Below are positions 1 to 7,200 of a DNA stretch of 10,299 bases, in pieces. Source of the DNA: an uncultured Anaeromassilibacillus sp. (GTDB lineage Bacteria; Bacillota; Clostridia; Oscillospirales; Acutalibacteraceae); NCBI GenBank assembly GCA_945988865.1, contig CAMFTQ010000011.1, forward strand, positions 1-10,299, written 5' to 3'. Under the pieces are notes generated by a model. That model had not been told where the DNA came from and did no database searches. It was given only the letters and a program-made list of their open reading frames with translations. Each line of letters starts with the position of its first letter. The first letter of the stretch is position 1. A program made the translations under genes and the position numbers.

Positions 1-356
1 CTGTAAGTCCTGAGCTTTTACCGCCTGACGAAAACGGCAAAATCGCTCAGAAAACTGAGGACTTGGTAGGTCCTTATGAGCTTCACGACTTTTTCCTTTA
101 CTACTTTGTGCGTTTCGGCTATTCTCCGAAAAAGATTTATCACATAGCAAAAATCGCATTCAAAAACACATATGATGAACAAATTATTCTGAAATGGCTC
201 AAAATATTTGTAAAACGCTTTTTCACTCAGCAATTCAAGCGTTCCTGTCTGCCTGACGGACCAAAGGTAGGCTCTGTCACGCTATCTCCCCGAGGCGACT
301 GGAGGATGCCGAGTGACGCAAGCGTTAAGGTCTGGCTTTCAGAGCTTGACAGCTAA
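1..356 (+). CDS. nadE: Glutamine-dependent NAD+ synthase, C-terminal part (5' end outside window)
   Basis: This is the last 117 residues of an NAD+ synthase, which amidates deamido-NAD+ (nicotinate adenine dinucleotide) with ATP in the final step of NAD biosynthesis in the cytoplasm. The frame is open from base 3 to the TAA at 354-356. The visible part carries [20 protein letters not shown] and, near the end, [20 protein letters not shown]. Both are characteristic of the C-terminal part of the long, two-domain NadE family, which has an N-terminal nitrilase-type glutaminase domain. The glutaminase domain and the ATP-binding SGGxDS loop would lie upstream of the window, so the glutamine-dependent label is inferred from similarity of this tail to the long form. 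No convincing terminator follows, and the next gene begins 23 bases later. Confidence 0.9.
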   Translation, partial: VSPELLPPDENGKIAQKTEDLVGPYELHDFFLYYFVRFGYSPKKIYHIAKIAFKNTYDEQIILKWLKIFVKRFFTQQFKRSCLPDGPKVGSVTLSPRGDWRMPSDASVKVWLSELDS

Positions 357-379
357 TATTATTTTTTGGACTGAGATAT

Positions 380-868
380 ATGGATTTCTTTATTACACGT
401 GATCTGTCTGATTCACACGACAGCTTTGTTGTTTACGATAATTCAGGCAACATCTGCTACAAATTAGCTTATAAGGCGAAAAATGCATCGCAAAAATTTT
501 ATCTTTTAAATTCTGATAACGAAAAAAACGGCAAGATAAAAATCGTACCTTTGCCGATGCTCAGAGCGTTCTCAATAACAGCCGACAATCGCAATATAAG
601 GCTTGTGGTAAATGTCAAAAACAAAAAGGTCTTTTGCTATTTTTACGGTATCGGCTGGCACGTTGTCGGAAGTCTTTTTACGCACAGCTTTGATTTTCTT
701 GATGTGGATAATTCAGTTGTCGCAACGCAGACAAAATCGTACTCAAACGGCTTTAACAGCTATCAGCTAAAGGTAAACAGAGAAACCTCACAGCACCTGT
801 GTATCTGTGCGGCACTCTGTCTTGATATGATTACTACAGTTGACAATCCGCTCACGCAGGCTGTATAA
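380..868 (+). CDS. Small LURP-one-related (YxjI/tubby-like) family protein, function unknown
   Basis: A 162-residue protein with no signal peptide and no catalytic motif that I recognise. It is rich in short beta-strand-like segments (FVVYDNSGNICYKLAY, NIRLVVNVKNKKVFCYFYG, SYQLKVNRE) and ends with a hydrophobic helix near residues 141-150 (CICAALCLDM). Strands in which a residue track reads 'native property of the molecule', followed by a single buried C-terminal helix ending in an acidic residue, are typical of the LURP-one-related/YxjI fold, a tubby-like beta barrel. I assign the family from this pattern only. Bacterial members are poorly characterised, so no function is proposed. The ATG has only a weak ribosome binding site (GGA at 368-370 or GAGAT at 373-377). 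It lies 23 bases after nadE and 41 bases before the Lrp-type regulator, so co-transcription is possible. Confidence 0.6.
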   Translation: MDFFITRDLSDSHDSFVVYDNSGNICYKLAYKAKNASQKFYLLNSDNEKNGKIKIVPLPMLRAFSITADNRNIRLVVNVKNKKVFCYFYGIGWHVVGSLFTHSFDFLDVDNSVVATQTKSYSNGFNSYQLKVNRETSQHLCICAALCLDMITTVDNPLTQAV

Positions 869-909
869 TACTATTTACAGCTCTTGAAATTATAATCGGA
901 GGTTATTTT

Positions 910-1392
910 ATGGACAGCTTACTTAAACTTTTAAGCGAAAATTCAAGCTTTACAAACGCAGAGCTTGCCATGATGCTCGGCGAGCCTGAGGATTACATAG
1001 CGGCACAGATTGCCGAATACGAAGCGCAGGGCATAATCAAAGGCTACAGAGCGCTTGTAAACTGGGAAAAGGTCAAGGGTGCAGACGTTACCGCACTTAT
1101 TGAGGTGCGAGTATCTCCAAAAAAGGTAACAGGCTTTGACGAGGTTGCAGAAAGACTTATGATGTTTGACGAGGTTGACTCCTTGTACCTTATGGCAGGA
1201 GCTTACGATTTTGCCGTATTTGTAAAGGGCAAAACTATTCAGGATATAGCAAGCTTTGTATCAAGAAGACTGTCAACAATTGACGGTGTTCTCTCAACGG
1301 CAACCCACTTTATGCTCAAACGCTACAAGGACGGCGGAGTAAACATCAAAGAAATCGACCAGCAGGAAGATAAAAGGAGTATGGTACTGTGA
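910..1392 (+). CDS. Lrp/AsnC family transcriptional regulator
   Basis: A 160-residue DNA-binding regulator of the leucine-responsive/AsnC type, usual length for the family. Residues 1-50 form the winged helix-turn-helix: LLKLLSENSSFTNAELAMML, then a recognition-helix region, and the GIIKGYRALVNW wing (about 41-52) that leads into the linker. Residues about 60-138 form the RAM effector and oligomerisation domain, with the conserved GAYDFAVFVKG stretch (97-107) where small-molecule ligands, often amino acids, bind at a dimer interface. A strong GGAGGT ribosome binding site at 898-903 sits six bases before the ATG at 910. Its stop codon overlaps the start of the aminotransferase gene. The pairing suggests that it senses an amino acid and controls this operon, including itself, but the effector and operator are not evident from the sequence. 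Confidence 0.93.
   Translation: MDSLLKLLSENSSFTNAELAMMLGEPEDYIAAQIAEYEAQGIIKGYRALVNWEKVKGADVTALIEVRVSPKKVTGFDEVAERLMMFDEVDSLYLMAGAYDFAVFVKGKTIQDIASFVSRRLSTIDGVLSTATHFMLKRYKDGGVNIKEIDQQEDKRSMVL
1374..1379 (+). promoter_or_regulatory. Ribosome binding site that fixes the GTG start of the aminotransferase
   Basis: AAGGAG lies nine bases before the GTG at 1389. The nearby ATG at 1381 is in a different frame, and no upstream in-frame ATG is better placed, so this site supports GTG as the real start and the four-base overlap with the regulator's stop codon. Confidence 0.75.
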
Positions 1393-2582
1393 TAGATTAT
1401 CAGCAGATGCTAAATAAAAAAATTGTTGACATAAAGCCATCGGGCATCAGAAAGTTTTTTGATATTGCAAACGAAATGGACAACGTAATTTCACTTTCTG
1501 TAGGCGAGCCTGATTTTCAGACGCCGTGGCACGTTCGTCAGGCAGGCATAGAATCGCTTGAAATGGGCAGAACGTGGTACACACCGAACAGAGGCTTTAC
1601 AAAGCTAAGACAGGAAATATCAAAATATTTTGAAAGACGCTTCAGCGTTTCTTACGACCCCGAAACGCAGGTGCTTGTAACTGTAGGTGGCAGTGAAGCA
1701 ATAGACGCAGCATTGCGCTGTCTGGCAGGACCGGGTGACGAGGTGCTTATTCCTCAGCCATCATTTGTATGCTACGAACCGCTGACAATTATGACGGGTG
1801 CTACACCTGTTATTATTGAAACTAAAATGGAGGACGAGTTCAGGCTCACAGTTGAGGAGATAGAAGAAAAAATCACCGATAAGACAAAAATCCTTATTCT
1901 GCCTTTCCCGAATAACCCCACAGGCGCAATTATGGAGCGTGAACAGTTAGAAGAAATCGCAAAGGTTGTAGAAAAGCATAACCTTATGGTAATCTCTGAC
2001 GAGATTTACAGCGAGCTTACCTACGGCGGAAAAAATCACGTTTCCTTTGCATCTATTGACAATATGAAGGAGCGTACTATCGTTGTAAACGGCTTTTCTA
2101 AGTCATACGCTATGACAGGCTGGCGACTCGGCTACGCCTTAGGTCCTAAGCCTATAATCGACCAATTAACAAAGCTTCACCAATACGGAATTATGTCAGC
2201 GCCCACTACGGCACAGTATGCGGCTATCGAGGCACTCAGAAACGGTGATGCGGATATAGAAGAAATGCGTTCACAGTACGAAATGCGTCGCAGACTTGTA
2301 GTCGGCAGCTTTGACAGAATGGGACTTGAATGCTTTGAACCGCTCGGTGCGTTCTATGTTTTCCCTTGTATCAAGTCAACAGGACTTTCAAGCGAGGAGT
2401 TCTGCACACGATTATTAAACTCAAAGCGAATAGCAGTAGTGCCGGGTAATGCGTTCGGAGAAAGCGGAGAGGGATATGTCAGGGTATCGTATTCCTATTC
2501 ATTAAAGCACCTAAGCACAGCGCTCGGCAGAATTGAAGAATTCCTCAAAGAGTTAAAGGAAGAGCAGAAGAATAACGACTAA
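1389..2582 (+). CDS. Pyridoxal-phosphate-dependent class I aminotransferase
   Basis: A 397-residue fold-type I aminotransferase that moves amino groups between an amino acid and a 2-oxo acid in the cytoplasm. Lys238, in GFSKSYAMTGWRLGYALG, is the expected Schiff-base lysine. Asn176 in PNNPTGA and Asp204/Tyr207 in SDEIY are expected cofactor contacts, and Arg365 in GYVRVSYSY should bind the substrate carboxylate. The N-terminal SVGEPDFQTP (37-46) and YTPNRGFTKLR (64-74) segments match the aspartate/aromatic aminotransferase subgroup (I-gamma type), as does the length of about 400. It starts with GTG, and bases 1389-1392 (GTGA) hold both this start and the regulator's TGA stop, implying translational coupling. 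The substrate cannot be told from sequence. Aspartate, an aromatic amino acid, alanine or a biosynthetic intermediate are all possible. Confidence 0.93.
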   Translation: MIDYQQMLNKKIVDIKPSGIRKFFDIANEMDNVISLSVGEPDFQTPWHVRQAGIESLEMGRTWYTPNRGFTKLRQEISKYFERRFSVSYDPETQVLVTVGGSEAIDAALRCLAGPGDEVLIPQPSFVCYEPLTIMTGATPVIIETKMEDEFRLTVEEIEEKITDKTKILILPFPNNPTGAIMEREQLEEIAKVVEKHNLMVISDEIYSELTYGGKNHVSFASIDNMKERTIVVNGFSKSYAMTGWRLGYALGPKPIIDQLTKLHQYGIMSAPTTAQYAAIEALRNGDADIEEMRSQYEMRRRLVVGSFDRMGLECFEPLGAFYVFPCIKSTGLSSEEFCTRLLNSKRIAVVPGNAFGESGEGYVRVSYSYSLKHLSTALGRIEEFLKELKEEQKNND

Positions 2583-2601
2583 ACCCTAAAGGAATGATTT
2601 T

Positions 2602-3468
2602 ATGAAAGCAACCGTTACAGCACCGGCAAAAATCAACCTCACGCTCGATATTTTAGGTAAACGCTTTGACGGCTACCACAATTTGTCAACCATAATGCAG
2701 ACGGTTTCTCTTTACGACAGTGTGACGGTCACAAGAACAGACGACAGCAAAATCAGCGTTTCCTGCGACTATCCCGGAGTTCCCTGTGACGAGAGCAATA
2801 TTGTCTATAAGTCGGCTGTTAAGTTTTTTGATTATACAAAAATTGCCCCAAGCGGACTTCGGATACATATTGATAAGTCAATCCCCACGCAAGCAGGACT
2901 TGCAGGAGGAAGCGCTGACGGTGGTGCAGTTATTGTAGCGCTCAACAAGCTGTTTTCTGCAAATCTTAATATCAGTCAAATGATGGAAATAGGCGAAAAA
3001 ATCGGTGCTGACGTGCCGTTTTGCATAATGGGAGGCACCTGTCACGCACAGGAAACAGGCACAAAGCTCACAAAGCTAAAGCCTATGCCAAAATGTCACA
3101 TCGTAATATGCAAGCCTGAAATTTCCGTTTCAACAGCAGTTGCCTATGAAAAGGTTGACAGTTTACCGAAAAAGGAATTTGAATACACAAACGAAGCTAT
3201 AAAATCCCTCTATCGCCGTGACATCAGAATGTTATGCTTTTGTATGTATAACGATTTTGAAGAAGCGCTTTGTCTTGACGAGGTAAACAAAATCAAGCTT
3301 GAAATGATAAAGCACAAGGCAAAGGGAGCGTGTATGAGCGGTTCAGGCTCTGCCGTTTTCGGAGTATTCTTAACAGAAAAGAATGCGCAGAAGTGCTGTG
3401 ACGAGCTTAAAAAGAGCTATAAAGATGTCTTTTTATGTGAGCCTGTTAAAAACGGCTGCACATTTTAA
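2602..3468 (+). CDS. ispE: 4-diphosphocytidyl-2-C-methyl-D-erythritol kinase (IspE)
   Basis: A 288-residue GHMP-family kinase that phosphorylates the 2-hydroxyl of CDP-methylerythritol with ATP, the fourth step of the MEP route to isoprenoid precursors (needed for undecaprenyl and quinone lipids). Expected catalytic residues are present: Lys10 in APAKINLTLDI and Asp137 in GADVPFCIMGG. The glycine-rich ATP loop is IPTQAGLAGGSADGGAV (about 94-110), and the C-terminal GHMP motif is KGACMSGSGSAVFG (241-254). The substrate-binding DGYHNLSTIMQTVSLYD segment (23-39) is intact. An AAAGGA ribosome binding site at 2588-2593 serves the ATG at 2602, only 19 bases after the aminotransferase. The likely terminator is the hairpin that starts 15 bases after its stop codon. 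Confidence 0.97.
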   Translation: MKATVTAPAKINLTLDILGKRFDGYHNLSTIMQTVSLYDSVTVTRTDDSKISVSCDYPGVPCDESNIVYKSAVKFFDYTKIAPSGLRIHIDKSIPTQAGLAGGSADGGAVIVALNKLFSANLNISQMMEIGEKIGADVPFCIMGGTCHAQETGTKLTKLKPMPKCHIVICKPEISVSTAVAYEKVDSLPKKEFEYTNEAIKSLYRRDIRMLCFCMYNDFEEALCLDEVNKIKLEMIKHKAKGACMSGSGSAVFGVFLTEKNAQKCCDELKKSYKDVFLCEPVKNGCTF

Positions 3469-3498
3469 TTGAATAAACAAATTTTACCTGCCTATAAT
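3469..3498 (+). promoter_or_regulatory. Possible sigma-A-like promoter for spoIIR, embedded in the hairpin
   Basis: TATAAT at 3493-3498 is a perfect -10 hexamer. TTGAAT at 3469-3474 matches four of six -35 positions, with an 18-base spacer. Standard spacing puts the start of transcription near A3505, in the loop of the downstream hairpin, giving a leader of about 25 bases. In Bacillus, spoIIR is read by forespore sigma-F, and I could not find a good sigma-F promoter here (GYATA then GGNNANANT), so the promoter class is uncertain. Confidence 0.45.
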
Positions 3499-3529
3499 CA
3501 AAGTATCAGATTAAAGGCAGGTAATTTTT
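3484..3529 (+). terminator. Hairpin plus T-tract: intrinsic terminator of ispE that also hides the spoIIR ribosome binding site
   Basis: The left arm TTACCTGCCTATAATC (3484-3499) and right arm GATTAAAGGCAGGTAA (3509-3524) pair over 16 bases with one A-A mismatch (3494/3514) around a nine-base loop. TTTTT (3525-3529) follows directly. This is the layout of a Rho-independent terminator for RNA coming from ispE. The right arm also contains the only ribosome binding site candidate of spoIIR, whose ATG begins at 3530 right after the T-tract. Any RNA that reads through would have this site paired. It may therefore block both transcription and translation of spoIIR from the upstream operon. Confidence 0.8.
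3513..3522 (+). promoter_or_regulatory. spoIIR ribosome binding site inside the hairpin right arm
   Basis: AAAGGCAGGT is the only purine-rich stretch in front of the ATG at 3530. Its AGGT (3519-3522) ends seven bases before the start. All of it except one mismatched base is paired in the hairpin, so it should be accessible only in RNA lacking the left arm. Confidence 0.6.
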
Positions 3530-4135
3530 ATGAAAACAGTTTTAAAAGCAATAACAGCAGGCATATTTTTATCGTTTCTTATTTCACTTGTACCGTTTCA
3601 GGCGCAATGCAAGCAGATTTCAGACGATGTATTCAGACTTCACATCTTAGCAAATTCAGATTCAAAAGAGGATCAAAATTTAAAGCTAAAGGTCAGAGAT
3701 GCCGTTTTACAGCAAACAGATAATCTATACAAAAACGCCGACAGCAAGCAAGACGCTATTTCACTTACAAAGCAAAGCCTTGAAAAAATTATTCAAACAG
3801 CACAGCAGACAGTTTATGACAACGGTTATGATTATCAGGTGAAGGCAGAAATTACAAATATGCACTTTAACACACGTCACTACGAAAGCGTCACAATGCC
3901 ATCCGGAGATTATGACGCTCTGCGAATTACAATAGGAGGTGCAAAGGGTAAAAACTGGTGGTGCGTAATGTATCCGGCTCTTTGCATAGGTGCTGCTGCT
4001 AACTTAGACGAGCTAAAAGTTAACACAACGCAAGAGGAGTACAACATTCTTGACAGCAACGGAAGGTACGAATACAAATTTCTGATGCTTGAGTACATTC
4101 AAAAAATCGGCGAATTTTTTACTTTTAACAAATAA
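3530..4135 (+). CDS. spoIIR: Stage II sporulation protein R, secreted forespore signal
   Basis: A 201-residue exported protein. In Bacillus, SpoIIR is made in the forespore, crosses into the intermembrane space and triggers the mother-cell protease SpoIIGA to cleave pro-sigma-E, so it couples the two compartments early in sporulation. Residues 1-27 form a signal sequence: a Lys-containing start (MKTVLK), a hydrophobic core (about 7-22) and small residues near AQC. Family hallmarks are DDVFRLHILANSDSKEDQNL (32-51), the FNTRHYESVTMPSGDYDALR stretch (113-132), and GKNWWCVMYPALC (140-152). Length is near that of other SpoIIR proteins. The C-terminal end is short and carries no repeats. It sits between ispE and addB with its own regulatory region. 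Its start overlaps the end of a terminator-like hairpin, which suggests protection from vegetative read-through. Confidence 0.95.
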   Translation: MKTVLKAITAGIFLSFLISLVPFQAQCKQISDDVFRLHILANSDSKEDQNLKLKVRDAVLQQTDNLYKNADSKQDAISLTKQSLEKIIQTAQQTVYDNGYDYQVKAEITNMHFNTRHYESVTMPSGDYDALRITIGGAKGKNWWCVMYPALCIGAAANLDELKVNTTQEEYNILDSNGRYEYKFLMLEYIQKIGEFFTFNK

Positions 4136-4172
4136 AAAATTTTTCTGTGTACTGTAAATAGGTCACAGCTTA

Positions 4173-4181
4173 TGGTATAAT
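4173..4181 (+). promoter_or_regulatory. Extended -10 promoter for addBA
   Basis: TGGTATAAT is a perfect TATAAT hexamer (4176-4181) with an upstream TG in the extended -10 position. No good -35 lies 16-18 bases upstream (around 4153-4158 reads TGTAAA, three of six matches), which is tolerated in extended -10 promoters. The start would fall near A4188, giving a leader of about 36 bases. No LexA/SOS box was seen in the 76-base gap after spoIIR. Confidence 0.6.
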
Positions 4182-4213
4182 GTATCTAAAATATTATTTT
4201 TGTGCTGATTATT

Positions 4214-4220
4214 GAGGTGG
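4214..4220 (+). promoter_or_regulatory. addB ribosome binding site that decides its start
   Basis: GAGGTGG lies just upstream of the ATG at 4224. An in-frame TTG at 4212 would start upstream of and within this site, so 4224 is the better start. It also gives an N-terminus (MLRILTGRSGTGKTT) like that of other AddB proteins. Confidence 0.8.
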
Positions 4221-4223
4221 CAT

Positions 4224-7200
4224 ATGCTCAGAATATTAACAGGAAGAAGCGGAACAGGCAAAACAACATATCTGCAAAACTACTTTGCACAGCTTGCAAA
4301 GAACGGCAACAGCAAGCTTTTGTTTATCGTTCCCGACCAGATGTCGTTTGATACAGAAAAGGTTTTCTTAGAGCTTTTAGGACCTAAGCTTTGCCGAAAT
4401 GTACTTGTTGTCGGCTTTTCTCGTCTGTGCGATTACGTAGAGGAAAAATCAGACAAAAGCTCTGCCGCCGTACTTGACGACGGCGAAAAATACATAATTA
4501 TGAGTATGGCTGTAGAACAAGTACAGGACAGCCTTTCGCTTTATGCAAATCAGGTAAAGAACAAAGAGCTTGTAACGCTTATGCTCTCGGCAGAAAAGGA
4601 ATACAAAAAGTGCGCAATAACTCCGTCACAGCTTTTTGAAAAATCAGAAAACACTTCAGACGAGGTGCTAAAGCAAAAGCTGCGTGAAACAGCGCTTGTC
4701 TGTCAGGCTTATGATGCGATAATAGAAAATAAATACATAGACCCCATTGACAGACTGTCAAAAACTGCGAAAATTCTGTCAGAGAATAAAATGTTTTCGG
4801 ATTACACCGTTGCCGTTGACGGCTTCAGCGGTTTTACTGTGATAGAGCAAAACGCTTTGCAACAGCTTATGATACAAAGTGTTGATTTTTACTGTGCCTT
4901 AACAGACGATCCTCTAATTTCCGAGGAGCAGGACAAAATATTTTTCACAACAAAACGTACCGCAAAAGTACTTAAAAATATTGCAAAGAAAAACGATGTT
5001 AAAATTGCGCCGAATATAACCTTTGATAAGAATTACCGCTTTAAAAGCAAGGATCTTGAAAATATAGAAAAGAGCATTTATTGCATAGACAGTCAACCGC
5101 TTGACTATATTCCCACCGACTTTCAAATTTACAGCGCATCAACCGTCTATGATGAATCGGAATTTGTCGCAAAAACAATTCGCCGTCTTGTTATTGAAGA
5201 AGATTACCGCTACAACGATTTTGCCGTAGTATGCCGAGATTTATCTGTTTACAGCTCGATTCTTGACACGATATTTGATAAATACGAAATTTCTTACTTT
5301 ATGGACGTTGCTCAGAATATAGCCATAAAACCTCTTGTAAAGTTAGTTGACAGCTGTTTTGATGCAGTTACGGCAAATTTTGAGCGAGAGGCAGTTTTGT
5401 CAATCTTAAAAACAGGTCTTACCGATTTTGATGCAAAAGAGATAGCCGATTTTGAAAACTACCTTTTTGTCTGGAATATCACAGGCTCACGCTTTTGCTC
5501 TGAATTTACAGACAATCCAAAGGGCTTTTCGAATACCTTTACCGAAAGCGACAAAAAAACACTTGCAAACCTTGAGCAAATAAGAAAGAGTATTATCTCA
5601 ACGCTCTTAGAGTTTAAAGAGAAAATAACAGACGCAACAGGCGAAGAAATCACAAAAGCGTTATACAGCCTTTTGCTTGAGCTTAACGTTCCCGAAAATC
5701 TGAAAAGCCTTGCAGACGAGCTTGAAAACGATAACCAATACGACCTTTCAAGAGAGCAGATAAGGCTGTGGGCAATCCTTATGAACGCTCTTGATAAAAT
5801 GTATAAAATCCTCGGCGACAGCATAATATCGGCAAAACGCTACAGAGAGCTTTTGTCGCTTAGACTTAACAACGAGGAGCTTGCAACTATTCCTCGTGGA
5901 CTTGATCAGGTAACAGTTGGCACAGCGGACAGAATAAGGCTGACAAACAAAAAAGCAGTTTTTGTAATAGGCGCAGTTGACGGTGTCTTTCCCAGAACTC
6001 CTGTTCAAAGCGGAATTTTCACCGACAGACAACGCAGAATGATTATAGACGAGCTTGGACTTCCGCTTAGCGACTGCATAAGCGAGCTTGCAAAGCAAGA
6101 AACCTACCTTGCATATTGCGCTATGAGCAGTGCTTCGCAAAAGCTCTATTTATCATATTACAACACAAACCTCAAGGGCGAGGAGGAAAAGCCGTCCTCA
6201 CTTGTAAAGGAATGTTCAAGGCTTTTCAAAAATCTTTTACCTTACTGTAAAAGCGTATCTGTTCTTGACAATATCTGGTGCGAAAAATCAGCCTTTGAAT
6301 ATTGTGCGTCACTCTACAGTACAGGCACTGATGAAGCTAAGGAGCTGAAAAAGCTGTTTTCTGAAAATGAAAAATATAAAAAGGTGCTTGAGTCAATCGA
6401 CAGAGCGATAAACGAAAAGCCGTTTGAAATCAACAACAAAGAAACTGCTATGAACCTCTTTGGCAGACAGCTTAGTATCTCTGCTTCTCAGGTAGAAAAA
6501 TACAATCTCTGCAAATTTCAGTATTTCTGCCAATACGGCTTAAAGGCAAAAGAGAGAAGAAGAGCAGAAATCGACTCACTGCAATACGGCACAATAGTTC
6601 ACTTTGTGCTTGAAAGCTACTTAAAAAGCACAGAAAAGTCAGTGCTACAGTCAATCACAAAAAATGAAACAAAAGAAATTATCTCATCAATTTTAGAGCA
6701 GTACGCAAACGAAAATTTAGGTGGACTTGACAATAAATCGGCTCGCTTTCTCTTTATGTACGAAAAGCTAAAGGACGCCTGTGTAAGCCTTGTAATGCGT
6801 ATTTCACAGGAGCTTTCTCAAAGCGAATTTGTACCCGTTGACTTTGAGCTTAATATCGGTCAGGACATTAAGCCGTACAAAATAGAACTACCCGATAATC
6901 GCTCTGTTACAATCTACGGCAGTATCGACAGAGTAGATAAAATGGAGAAAAACGGCAAGCTCTATATCCGCATAATAGACTACAAAACAGGTACAAAGGT
7001 GTTTGATTTGTCAGATATTATGTACGGACTTAATCTGCAAATGCTTATATATTTAAGCGCAGTACAGAAAAACGGCAAAGAAAGATACGCAGATGAAATA
7101 ATACCGGCAGGTGTTTTGTATATGCCGTCTGTATCTCCGATAATAAACGCAAGCAAAGAAATACAGCAGGAAAAATTAGACGGTGAAATTGATAAATGCT

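Noticed and set aside
346..351. Perfect TTGACA hexamer near the end of nadE as a promoter for the LOR-like gene
   Set aside because: It encodes conserved-frame nadE residues, and no -10-like hexamer lies 16-19 bases downstream (the region reads GGACTGAG).
341..367. AGCT-TGAC-AGCT mini-hairpin followed by six Ts after nadE
   Set aside because: The stem is only four base pairs, too weak to call an intrinsic terminator.
891..896. Perfect TATAAT just before the Lrp-type regulator
   Set aside because: Its predicted start would fall at about 903, inside or after the GGAGGT ribosome binding site. The TTTACA at 874-879 is only 11 bases away, so it cannot act as a normal promoter for this gene.
3469..3723. 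An open frame from a TTG at 3469 that overlaps ispE's end and the start of spoIIR
   Set aside because: It has no ribosome binding site, is basic and low in recognisable motifs, and lies out of frame over the clearly conserved SpoIIR coding sequence.
4113..4144. Inverted repeat AATTTTTTA / TAAAAAATT at the end of spoIIR as a terminator
   Set aside because: The nine-base stem is entirely A/T, overlaps the last codons and has no clean T-tract after a G/C-rich stem. It would be a very weak terminator at best.
5459..6140. Two overlapping - strand open frames of 121 and 130 residues inside addB
   Set aside because: They are shadows of the addB coding strand without ribosome binding sites or domain features.
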